Shown here: positions 33,512 to 43,924 of the stretch, one piece after another | How positions within the stretch are numbered: the first letter of the stretch is position 1 | Layout: every line of letters begins with the position of its first letter | From: Berberis thunbergii | Taxonomy: Eukaryota; Streptophyta; Magnoliopsida; Ranunculales; Berberidaceae | Length of the DNA: 64,000 bases | NCBI GenBank assembly: GCA_003290165.1 | Contig: QNQO01006979.1 | Coordinates: 620,001-684,000, forward strand | Direction: 5' to 3' | Position numbers and translations under genes: made by a program | The notes under the pieces: model-generated | What the model was told of the DNA's origin: nothing | The model's database searches: none | The model's input: only the letters and a program-made list of their open reading frames with translations

Positions 33512-34419
33512 TAGGGATGGCAGAGAGGCGGATTTTCACGGATATCCGCCCCACTCGCCCTGTTTGGGGCGAATTTGGTAAAGGATCCCTGGATTTTGGA
33601 GCGGATACGAATTTTCGATCTGTATCCGTTTATTAATCGGGGCGGATACAAATTTGGCCATATCCGGCCCACAAATATCAGTTTAAACCGATAAATTGAC
33701 AAAAATACCCTTCAACTATATAAAGAGATTAATTCCTCTCTGATCTCCCTCCCACAGAGAGATTTCTCTCCCTCACACCGCCTCTCCTTCTCACAGAGAG
33801 ATCTCCCTCCCTCACACCAGAGCCTCTCCCTCTCACACACACCAGACGCAAAGAGATTTCCCTTCACCTCTCCTTCTCACACACAGATCCTCACTCGAAG
33901 ACGAATGGTCGAAGCCTCTCACAGCCAAGGGTTTCGCCTCTCACGGCCAAGATCAGATTCTCACTGTCGAATTCGAAGCTTCTCACTTCCATATCCGCCT
34001 TCCACTCCCCATTAGAGATCAGATCTCAAAGATTGACTTTTTTAGATCAATTTCTTTTTGTAATTTGTTGTAATTTTTTTTAGATTTCAGATCAGAGATC
34101 TAAACTTTAGATATATTTTTTTTTTGTAATTTTTTTATATCAGAGATCTCAAATCTGATCTTTAGATCATTTTTTTGTAATTTTTTGTATGGTTTTTTGT
34201 AATTTTTTGTATGTAGAAATGATTTTTTACTGTATGTATGTATGAATGGAGAAAAGTTTTTAACGGATATTTTGGGCGGTGTGGATATCCGCCAATCCGT
34301 GCGGAGCGGAGGCAATTTTTTAATAAATTTATAAACGGATTGGTGGAGCGGATTTGGGGATTTGTTATTCATGACGGGTCAGGGATGGATTTACTCAAAT
34401 CTACCCGTTGCCATCCCTA
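33512..34419. mobile_element. hAT-type MITE, 908 bp, GCGGAT-rich arms
   Basis: The ends TAGGGATGGCA and TTGCCATCCCTA are inverted repeats with perfect 8-bp duplications ATTGAGGG (33504-33511 and 34420-34427). The arms contain repeated GCGGAT/ATCCGC words. The centre has a CT-rich block (33730-33900, CACAGAGAGATTTCTCTCCC-like), a stretch resembling a gene leader, and T-rich DNA. No transposase. Confidence 0.92.
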
Positions 34420-34551
34420 ATTGAGGGTCACAATGCACATGACCCGTAAAATGTCATTTCTTTTCTAACTTTCACTGACTAAAGGTCAAAACACCATTTC
34501 ACAAAAACATTTTCTATCCTTTTTTTTCTTATGGAGAAGATGATAGTAAGG

Positions 34552-34665
34552 TCCTTTTTTTTACCCTTAACCCCTCCCACCCCAGATGTCGCCGGTTGGG
34601 TTCGACCCTGTGACCTAGTGATATCATTCGTCACTGCTCAACCACTGAGCCATCACACCTTTGGC
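34552..34665 (-). mobile_element. tRNA-derived SINE, 114 bp
   Basis: The minus strand starts near GATGGCTCAGTGGTTGAGCA (an RNA polymerase III A box) and has GGGTCGAACCC (B box) about 30 nt later. It ends in a short A tail (the T run on the + strand at 34555-34562). A perfect 10-bp duplication GATAGTAAGG flanks it (34542-34551 and 34666-34675), proving retroposition. No tRNA cloverleaf remains intact. Confidence 0.9.
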
Positions 34666-34829
34666 GATAGTAAGGACTTCAGTTTGTCTTCTCCAACACA
34701 TTACTACCAATCCAATCCCGAAAGTTTTCTCCCTTGAAACCAAGATTAAAACACACACGGTGGTTTTGAAACAAAAGCACACTATTGTGGTAATGGTGTG
34801 AAACTGTGGAAAAACAAAGAGAGAAGTTA

Positions 34830-35529
34830 GAGGGCATTTGTTTTTGCTGCTGAACAGAGTCAGAAGTCTTAATAAGAAGTGGGTCATCTTGTTTAGAATG
34901 TTTGTTTTTAGTTCAGATTAGAAGTTCAACTTCTAATTGGAGTAAGCAATAGGGATTTACTAATCACTTAGCACTGAGTGCTGACTAAAAACTATTCCAA
35001 TAGTAACCTTAAAATAATTTTGTAATGACAATTGTTGCCCCATCTTATTAAAATCAACTAGGACTAAATTTTGACATCGCACATTCATTCTCTTCACCAA
35101 GCATTGTCATTCTACCTACCTTGACAAAGACTTTCAACGGTAAGAATCTTATCTCATTATTTTCCTTCATTTTTGTTTTTTTTTTGTATTTTTCAATCTT
35201 TTATTCATCTCTCAAACTCCCATTCTCATGTATATTTTCAAGTTTTCATTATGTAGCATGTAGTTTTGAAAACTTTGGCAAATTGATCACCATCATATAA
35301 TGTCAGGTTTCCAACCTACCATCTCCTTATTCCTATACGTGTCTCCTCACTGGAGCAAAATTGACAAACAATTTTCATTCAACACTAAAAACAAAACTTT
35401 TTAACTTTATAGCTTCTAATCAACAGCCCATTCAAAAGCTAAACAAACAGTTTATTCAAAAGCTCGTTCATAACTTTTAACTCCAGTTAGAAGTTAGCTT
35501 CTAAGTACTTAAAAAAAACAAATGCAACC
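34830..35529. mobile_element. Tourist-like (PIF/Harbinger) MITE, 700 bp
   Basis: The left end GAGGGCATTTGTTTTTGC and right end AAAAACAAATGCAACC form imperfect inverted repeats. They are flanked by TTA (34827-34829 and 35530-35532), the Harbinger target. Sub-terminal inverted words (AGAAGTTCAACTTCTAA against TTAGAAGTTAGCTTCTAA) are also present. No coding sequence. Confidence 0.75.
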
Positions 35530-35532
35530 TTA

Positions 35533-35835
35533 GTAATAGTTTGCAGGGTCATATGAGTTTTTATTCAGATACATTGGATTGAGGTGGAAGAGTCGTAAAA
35601 AAATTTCAACAGTAATGAAGATGTCCCCCATTTTATGTTTTCATAAACTAGGAAGCTTATAAAAATAAGTAAGCATGCAAGTAGAAAACAATGACAGGTA
35701 TTATATGCAGAAGGGAATACCTTGGGATTAGTATTAGAGTGCATATATGATAGATTAGAACGTGTTTTGACAAATCAACAAGGTGTTTGTTTGTGGCAAG
35801 CCATCCAATTGCAACCATGACACAAATGTGAAAAC
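35533..35835. other. Intergenic DNA
   Basis: About 300 bp of AT-rich sequence between two MITEs. Nothing recognised. Confidence 0.5.
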
Positions 35836-36675
35836 TAGGGGTGGGCATGGGAGGGGATAGACCTCATCCTTATCACATCCCATTCGTTCGATATCAGGAC
35901 GTGATAGATCTCCTCTCGACCTCGTCCCATCCCAAACGGGTTTAGGACGAGATGAGATAGGACAGGATGAGTATGTACTAAATAGCCCTCTAATGAAAAA
36001 TAACAAAAAAAATTCATCTCATATTGCTCACACACCAATAATGTCAAATTTATGTACATATAACTTTCATCATAACAATATTAAATGTCATATAAATTTG
36101 TGGAAGATAACTTACAATAAAATTAAGTTTGTCAAGTGAATGATGGGTGATGGAATAATCCCATCATAGATCTGTCTTGCATATTTTTGCAATAGTTGAA
36201 ATATCATTTATACAAGATACAGTTATGAGCAATATTTTCCAACTACATAACCCATACTGCAAAACTAACACAAACGATCATTTGCCTTTATTTTCTACAA
36301 GAATAATTATCTTATAACCAATCTAAAATGTGAAAAAACATAAATTTTCATGCGTTCTATTTGACATAAAATATCCAAATTGAAGTTTATACCTAAACAA
36401 AGAATACAAAATCAAGAAAGTAAATTTTCAAACAATAAATATTTTGATTTAATTTCAACACATCCAAAACTTTCCTTTAAAATAGTAGTTTGATTAAAAC
36501 TAATAATAGTAAATATTAAAAAAAAATTTGGGACGGACCGGGATGAGTGGGATAAAAATCTTCATTCCAATCTCATCCCACTTTAGATCGGGATGAGTTT
36601 GATCAATCCCAAGAGGATCCCAAAATTTTCGGGACGAGACGGGATCAGAATCACAAGATAGGATGCCCACCCCTA
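35836..36675. mobile_element. hAT-type MITE of the TAGGGGTGGGCAT family, 840 bp
   Basis: It starts TAGGGGTGGGCATGGGA and ends GGATGCCCACCCCTA (inverted repeats). The flanks GTGAAAAC and TTGGAAAC match at 6 of 8 positions, consistent with an aged hAT duplication. The arms contain repeated GGGATGAG/CTCATCCC words. Another member of the family, with different internal DNA, lies at 57757-58375. Confidence 0.82.
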
Positions 36676-37517
36676 TTGGAAACGTCACCGAGTCACCCAC
36701 GAATGGATAGTGACCACTGTCAAATTAAAAATAAAATGTGAGACTGAACCCATATCAAATTTTCACTATAAACAATAAGGGTGTGTTTATTTTTGAAATT
36801 TTTTTTTCATGTAAATCAAAGTTTTCAATGGGAAAAAAATTGTGGTAAAGTTTTCAACAAAATATTTCTTTTCACTGTTTGATTTTTCAAAGAAAAAACT
36901 TTTCCTAATTTTCCAATCTTTGAGTACGAAATTTTTTTCATAATGAATTTGTTTTAGGCCTAGGTTGTTATTATATAAAATAAATTGAATATGCGCCATA
37001 TAAACATGGTAGGGACATATAACCTATATTACACTTTAAAAACTAAAAAACACAAAAATAATAAAACATATGAACAAAAATAGATTATCCAAAGGTATTA
37101 CATATTTATTGCAATATCATGTAAAGGATGAACTACACATTAACATTGAAGTTTTGTAAGTAATGCAAGTCAATTAAAAACATACATAAATTGTCTATTT
37201 TTTAACTAATTGTAATGAATTATCTTAATAACCAAGTTTCTTTATTAACACCTCTTTTTTTTTCTTCGGGATTCAGGGATAAAAAAGTGTGAATCAAAGT
37301 TGGTTTTTCCCAAACAAATCTAGAACATCTAAGACCCTCGTCCTTGAGATGTTTAGAACAACTCTTAAACCTGAAGTCAATCAATCACAATCGTCTCCCT
37401 TCAACGAGTTAGCGAGATCTTTGACTGCCTCCACCAACATATCGAATTTGGAATTGAACTCTTCATCAGATGACAATCTCTTAAGTTTCTTAGAAGATAC
37501 GAGACGATTCATTGATA
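36676..37517. other. AT-rich intergenic DNA
   Basis: A single MITE-like edge (GGGTGTGTTTATTTTTGAAA near 36779) has no clear partner. A serine-rich open frame at 37289-37702 overlaps the following repeat and is not recognised. Confidence 0.4.
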
Positions 37518-37747
37518 AAGATCCAGAACAGCGAGATACATTGTCACGACACGATCCTCGGAGTACTATATTGTCCGCTTTGGACCCAAGGCAAAAGATC
37601 CAGAAGAGTGAGATACATTGTCACAACCCGATCCATAGAGTACTATATTGTCCGCTTTGTGCCCAAAGGCCACACGGCTTTAAAATGCGTAGTACTTTGT
37701 AAATCCAACATCGTACACATATAGCACATTTCATTCCTTTACCTAGG
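37518..37747. repeat. Unclassified repeat with a 76-bp tandem duplication
   Basis: A unit containing AGATCCAGAA, GAGATACATTGTCAC and GTACTATATTGTCCGCTTTG occurs twice in tandem (about 37518-37593 and 37594-37670). The second copy continues into CACACGGCTTTAAAA and TATAGCACATTT. The same sequence recurs at 47816-47945. It looks like a fragment of a short LTR (TRIM-like), but no primer site or ends were found. LTR-B inserted immediately after it. Confidence 0.55.
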
Positions 37748-40675
37748 TGATGCGTTATTTTAGTAGCACACAACTTAATACTCTGCTTTGTGATTGTAGT
37801 ATAGAATAAGTAAGGATCGTTCTGAACCGGGGATTAGAGGGTTTGCCAATTAATACTAAGAATAGCTAAAAGACAACTAACAACCTAATTAAGTAAATAA
37901 TGGGGGATTGGATTTTCTTAGTTAAACTATGAAAATTACTGTAAATATAATAAAACTAAAGGGATGACAAAGATGAGAAATTAGCTAAGGGTTTATCTCC
38001 ACACACCAAACATATGCTCATAAATCAATCTTCAATAATTACTTGCTAATTCATGAGAGACAATGTTCAAGATTAACCGTGATCAACACTGCATTAGTCT
38101 TATAATTTTTCCAAGTTCGTTGAATTAAACTCAGTGTCGCTTTCAAACTATTCTTATCATGCTATCTAATCAGGAATCACAAGTTAGATAACAATCTAAG
38201 ATCATTAAGTTTTGTGAAAAATATGAACACTGACTAAGCAATTACAAGTATAATCAGCATCTTGTTCTTACCTAGGTTTTTACTTAACCTTACCAACGTT
38301 CCTTAGTATTTACTGCTTGTGAATGCAAGATTATACCAATTAGGTTAAACTCTCCTATACTCTAGCCCCATATCCTAACATGCTTACTAAGTTGGCCATC
38401 TTAACAAACATACAAAAAAATGTCCTCTGTAGAGCAGTTAAGCAAAACACAATCACTAAAAGCAAAGAAGATTAAATTCAATTAATTTATAAAACACATG
38501 TTTGGGGTTTCGAATCAATCCCTAACTAAAAAGATTTTAGCTAGACATATTAATTATGTTCAAACAGTAATCCATAATCAAATATCAAACTAAAATAAGT
38601 AAAATAGATGTTTAGAGATGAAAAACGTCATCGCCAAGCGTGGTGGTAAAAAGAGTTTGTTGGGGTGCCAATAGTAGAGAGGAAGATATAAAAATCCATT
38701 TTCCTCTTCCTCACGATCTTCCCTCTTATTCTACTCCTTTACTCTTCTCCTCCTTGTGCGATCTGCTCTGGTAAGAAGAGGCTGCGAGGGAGAAGGATGA
38801 CGGCGGTCGGTGCTTATGTGGCTGGCGGAGATTAGAGAATCAGGCAAGAGAGAGATGAAGCGAGATGGTGGTGGGATTTTGTGTCTATGTTGGTTAGATG
38901 GTGTAAGGAAGATGGCGGCGAAATAAGGGCTAGACGGAGATGGGTTTTGTGAGAAGGGGTCGATGGTGATAGACTGTTGTGTTGGCTAGATTGCAATGAG
39001 AGATTTTAATGGAGAGAAACGAAGAGATTGAGGGGCGGTGTTGGGCTGCTGGCGGTGATGGCTGATATTCACATAATTATTACATAATATATCCCTTAAT
39101 TTATACATGTTAGTGTTTCGATTATTATATTTTATAGTAATTATTTCGTTTTCATGTCTTTGTAGGAATTTGAGCGTAAATGATGAAATTATATTAAGGC
39201 GACAAGTTAAGGAACGACAATTAGTCGATTCTAACGGTGGTATAAAGCAGATGGTCACAAACCTAAACCCAAAACCTAATTCATAACCTAAACCCAAAAA
39301 CCTAATCCATAACCTAGACCCAAACCCAATGCCAAGCCCAATCCTACCCTCATTGATGAATCATCCCCTCATCTCATCCCTATTCATCTTGATCATTTTC
39401 TATAAATACAAAAGAATATGGTGAGAAAAAAAGGAGGAAGAGAAGCGAAAAAAAGAGAATTAGACAAAAATCAAAACCTCTTTCTCAAATTGATTCTCAT
39501 CACCCTCATCTCTCATCCATCTCTCACTCACTCAGCAATCACCTCCATCCTTCACCTCGCCACCACCATCACCCGTGCACCACCTCCACCTCCAGACAGC
39601 ACAACCGCCACCATCACCACCGTGAAACAGGGGCGTGACAACCCTGTTTCACATCAAATTTCCACCTCGCGACCCAGACATACCGTCCACACCACCGAGT
39701 TCCGCCATCACCGCCTTCTCTTCTTCTCTGCCTCCCTCTCTTTGCCACTATCCAGCCACCGCGAAACAGAGCCTCACCGTGGCTCTGTTCCGTCTCGCCA
39801 CAGCGTCCCTGTTTCTCCTCTTCTCTCGACCTCTCTTCGGCTCGAGCTCCTTCCTGCCTCCCTCTCTCGCGACCACCGTTAAAATTGGACCGAGCACCAC
39901 CGCCACCACCTTGCGAGACAGAGCTCGCAAGTAGAAACAGGGAGTCCCTGTTCCTCGTCCTCCTTCGTTTTTGTTGTGGTTTTCTCACTGTTTCCTCACC
40001 TTCTTTATTCTTTTGCAGGTTCTTGAACCATTTGGAGGTCGAGGAGACTCGCGACGAGCACGGAGGAAGGCGGAGCAGCGCCGCTGCTCGCTGGAGAAGA
40101 TGAACGATACTGTAGCAGCATTGTAGCAGAGGCGGGAGACTGAGTCAAATTCAATTTTTCACTATTGACACCCCCGGTTCTGCTCTGTACCACCACAGAG
40201 CGTTTTGGGACCATTTGTCTCAAGATTCATGTTTGAACCACCTGTTGATCTGCTGAGTACCACCACATTGAGTTTGTGACAAACTAAATGGGTTGTATAA
40301 GTTATTTTGATTTATTTTACTGAATTGTGTGTTTAATTTTTAGTTACAATTTATTTATAAATATTTGATAAATTGCTTTAACCCTTCATGTTCGAGAAAT
40401 TAAACTTGATATGTTTGGTAGTTAGAATTACCCTTTATCAATATTCAAAGCATGTGCTAAAAATATTAAGCTTAAACTTTGATTAAGTGTGCCCTAAAAA
40501 GACACTTAATACTTGGTAAGAACGTATTTGCTTGAAATAATTTGTTAATGTTTGATAGAAACATAATATAAGTTGAATTGAATTTTAACGATCACATATT
40601 CGATGTAAGCAAGAGATTTTCATCCCTAAACCTTCTCGTTTTTAAATTCAGTAATTCAGTAATTTAGATTTCAAT

Positions 40676-43262
40676 CCTAGAAAACTCTCCTAGAGAACCC
40701 AGAGAACACACAGTCTCCTGCCGCCGCCACCAAGATCTGCTAGGGTTGGGAACCAACAGCCGCCGCCATCGATCGGCCGCCGCTTGGTCGCTTCAAGGCC
40801 GCAGCTTGGACGATTCAAGGCCTCCGCTTGGACGCTTCAAGGCCGCGGGATCGATCGACTTCACGGCTGCGAGATCGACCGGCTCTCTCCAGTCGTCTCT
40901 GCCTGGAGATCGATTGGCTTCAAGGCCGCGAGATCGACCGGACGCCGCCTCCAAGGCCGCGAGATCGAGGTGAGCAGATCCGTCGAGGCCAAGGCGAGGT
41001 CTCTCTCTCTGTTTCGGGCGTGGCTCCTAGTTGACGCTGGATGCAGGGATAAACTTGGCTGCGATGTCGGCGCCGCCGGCCACCATCCCTCCTTCCACTG
41101 TGGGAGGACCTGGTAACGGGGGAACGGGTAAACCCTCTTTCGCCCAGATTTTGGGTAAAATCTTGGTGGACAACGTTGCGAAGGATCAGGTAGAAGGAAC
41201 TCGGTTCCACAAAGAGGGAGCGCCAGCAATTGGACTGACGGCCACAGATGAAGTACTTGGCGAAGCTTTCATGGAAAAACATGTGATTCTTCTGAAGTTC
41301 TCTAGCTATCGACCAACACTGGACGATATTCGAGATTCGATCCACAGAACTTGGGGAATCCTAGGAGATTTTTCGCTTGGTTTACTGAATCAACGGCACA
41401 TGTTAGTTCGTCTTCAATCCGAGGTGGAAGCCAAGAAAGTTTTATTGAGAGACTCTTTTTTTATTCGAGGAGTTTGGTTCAAAGCCTTCCGTTGGCATGA
41501 TGGTTTCAGTTTGAATGAGGACCCAATATCGGTGCCATTGTGGGTAGAGCTTCCTAACTTACCTTTGCATTTATTTCATCCCCCTATTTTAAAAGCAATT
41601 GTGAATTCTTTTGGTGGCTTCTTGCGGATGGATGATCATACTCGATGCCTATCGTGCCCGGGTTTTGCCCGTGTTTGCGTGGAGATGACTTTGGCGGAGA
41701 AATTACCAACTAGAGTTTGGATTGACAAGGCTAATAATAGCGGTTTCTGGCAAAAGATAGATTACCCAGGCTTCAAATATTGTGATTTTTGCTCCTTGAT
41801 AGGGCATCAGGAGGACTCTTGTAGAAAAAAGTTGGGCCTAACGGGCGGTGGGCGTGTTTCTGACCTAGGTAAAGCGGCGAAGGCGGTCAAACCTACAGTC
41901 GAAACCACTACTGTCATGCAGCTCTACATACCAATTACCAAAAAAGAACAATTGCCCATCCGCGAAGTGGGTACAAGTGGTGTAAAACATGACAAGGGTG
42001 CGGAGATTACCGAGGAAATTGGGGATCAGAGGCCAGTGGCCATTGCTCCGGCAACGGTGGTGTTGTCCAACAAATTTGAATCGCTTATAGAGATTATCGA
42101 TGAAGATGAGGGTGCTCAAGAGGATCAGCAGCTAGTGGGCAAGACAATGGCTCATGACAGTGCCGCGGTTGTACCAGAATCTACGGATCCGATATTGAGA
42201 ATGTCACTGGTCCACACGCACAGTCGTTGCTACAGGAGGATGTTGTTGACTCGGGGGACACCAGCAATAGCCTTTCTAAGAATATCCTTGTGGCAATGTC
42301 GCGAGACGCGGCCAACGCTACAGTGTTGCATGCTGATTCAGAGAGGCCGAGCGATGCAATCTTCTCAGTGAAGGCGTTGAGCCGGTCTGATATTCAGCCA
42401 GAACCGGTCTCGCAGCAGCCAGTGCTCTACCCTTCAAGAGGAGTCGTGACTTCTCCCCAGCTAGCGATCAGCCTCAAGCCAGAGGCCATGGCCTCGCCCA
42501 AGCCAGAGCCTTGCACCAAGGCAGTGGACGTGGCCTGCGACAATGCCACACCATGCACCACACCAGAGAACAGAGTCTCGCCTTAACCAGCGCCCTGCAC
42601 CAAGGCAGCGGAAGTGGCCTCGCCCCAGCCTGCGCCTTGCTCCAAGACAGGGGTCGTGGCTTCGCCTCAGCCAGCGCCCTGCAACACATTTTTCGGTGCT
42701 ACTAGCACAGAGCTAGGGGATGATACACAGGGTCAGCAAGTGCAGGAATTCTCGGATGATGATTTGTAGTCTCTGCTCAGGTTAAAGAGACATTTTGACA
42801 AATATGCTATCAAAACTTCACCGGATTATAAAAGAATCGGAGACACCTTGACTCAGGCTATATCTTCGTTCAGAGCAAATAGGCTACTTCGACCGCCGAT
42901 ATTTGACCTCAGTACACTCGAGATTTCTAGTGAGGACAGTGATGACGTCAACTCAGAATCTGAGCTTGATCCACAGGTAGCGAACATTGAATTGGATTTA
43001 GGGGCTATGTCAGACGGAAAGATGAATAAGAGGCGCCACACCAAAGATATCAGTATTTGTCCCCGAAAATCCAATAGAACTAGGACAGAAAACAGAAGGT
43101 ACATAGACTGATTTTGTCTAAGCTTGTATTGGTGCATCTATCTTTTGTGAGGTTTTGTTTCGGCTTTTTTGGTTCACCCTATTGGGTCAGTCATGTAGCC
43201 TTCGGGCGTGGATTTTTATTTGAATAAAATGGGTAAACATCCCAAATTTAAAAAAAAAAAAA
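40676..43262 (+). mobile_element. LINE-like retroposon with ORF1 only ('half-LINE'), 2587 bp
   Basis: It is bounded by a perfect 12-bp duplication TTAGATTTCAAT (40664-40675 and 43263-43274) and ends in a poly(A) run. It has a GC-rich 5' leader (40676-41063) with repeated GGCCGCGAGATCGA words, one ORF1-type gene, and a 3' tail with GTCATGTAGCCTTCGGGC shared with the LINE at 8593-9050. Endonuclease and reverse transcriptase are absent. Since both ends look complete, this is not ordinary 5' truncation. Confidence 0.85.
41064..43111 (+). pseudogene. LINE ORF1 protein (DUF4283 plus zinc knuckle), frameshifted
   Basis: It probably starts at the ATG at 41064 (MSAPPATIPPSTVGGPGNGG). The first ~240 residues carry the DUF4283 RNA-binding-type domain (HVILLKFSSYRPTLDDIRDS, VPLWVELPNLPLHLFHPPIL). 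A knuckle C-x2-C-x4-H-x4-C follows (YCDFCSLIGHQEDSCRKKLG, about 41779-41838). Near 42186-42196 the frame shifts. The rest reads in another frame through three or more proline-rich repeats of the PAPCTKA type, with stops at 42584 and near 42766, and ends with a basic tail CPRKSNRTRTENRRYID at 43111. Family ORF1 proteins bind the element RNA. The frameshift and stops make this copy inactive. Confidence 0.82.
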
Positions 43263-43924
43263 TTAGATTTCAATAATTTTGCTAACTCATTGGTGAGTCC
43301 AAGCCCACAAAACCCATTTCATCTATATTTTATTTTTCTTATTTTTAATTTATTTTTTAATTTAGTTTTAAAAATGTTGTAACCCCATTTCCTACAAATT
43401 AGTTTAATTAAATTCTAAAATTCAATTTAATCCACCTTTCTCGTGGGATCGACTCGTACTTGCCGTTATCTACCAGTTAGGCATCGTGCACTTGTGGTTA
43501 TTACAAGTGGGCTGAATTAACCTATTTATTTAGGTTAGTTAAATCCGCATCAATGGCTGTGGAGGGCGATGGGTCTCGATTGGGTTTAAGGTTGTGTGAT
43601 TGCGATGAACAGTGGAAGATATGGATGTTGGTGGTGGTGTAGTTGATGTCGCGAGGATGGGTTACGGCATGTTGTGGTTGCAAGTGTCATTGCTTCAGGG
43701 CAGGTATCATTCCTTTTATAATTGTTTTGTTCGCGGTTTCCTTCTCTGCGTAGTTTGCTTTTCCAATTAGTATTTCTAAATTGCCAATTTACTTTTATTG
43801 TGGAATCTTGTTATTGGAAACCTACACAAACACGAAAATAGCAATTAGTACCATAATTAACAAGAAATAACTAAAATTGTATATAGAAATATGGTACTGA
43901 AATAACATAATTATGCTCCTATCA

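Larger units (their letters stand above)
39063..43552 (+). mobile_element. Solo LTR of the LTR-A family, containing a LINE-like insertion
   Basis: It begins TGATATTCACATAATTATTA and ends TTAAATCCGCATCA, matching the reverse complement of the LTRs at 13588-15005 and 20482-22383. It is flanked by a perfect ATGGC duplication (39058-39062 and 43553-43557). There is no internal domain, so recombination between the LTRs removed it. Subtracting the 2.6-kb LINE-like element leaves about 1.89 kb, the full LTR length. Frames such as 39418-39882 within it are shadows. Confidence 0.92.
37748..43924 (-). repeat. LTR-B downstream LTR, split by a solo LTR-A
   Basis: It starts TGATGCGTTATTTTAGTAGC and ends CTCCTATCA. 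After removal of the insertion (39063-43552 plus one ATGGC copy) it is 1,682 bp and aligns along its length with 45942-47632. Confidence 0.9.

Noticed and set aside
34552..34665. Functional tRNA gene on the minus strand
   Set aside because: A and B boxes are present, but there is no cloverleaf, and target duplications plus an A tail show a SINE.
36779..37310. Another Tourist-like MITE starting GGGTGTGTTTATTTTTG
   Set aside because: No convincing inverted partner or target duplication could be found.
37289..37702. 137-codon Ser-rich frame as a gene
   Set aside because: Its 3' third runs through the tandem repeat at 37518-37670 and no family was recognised.
40746..41345. Arg-rich frames in the LINE leader
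   Set aside because: GC-rich repeated leader sequence; only the frame from 41064 has ORF1 domains.
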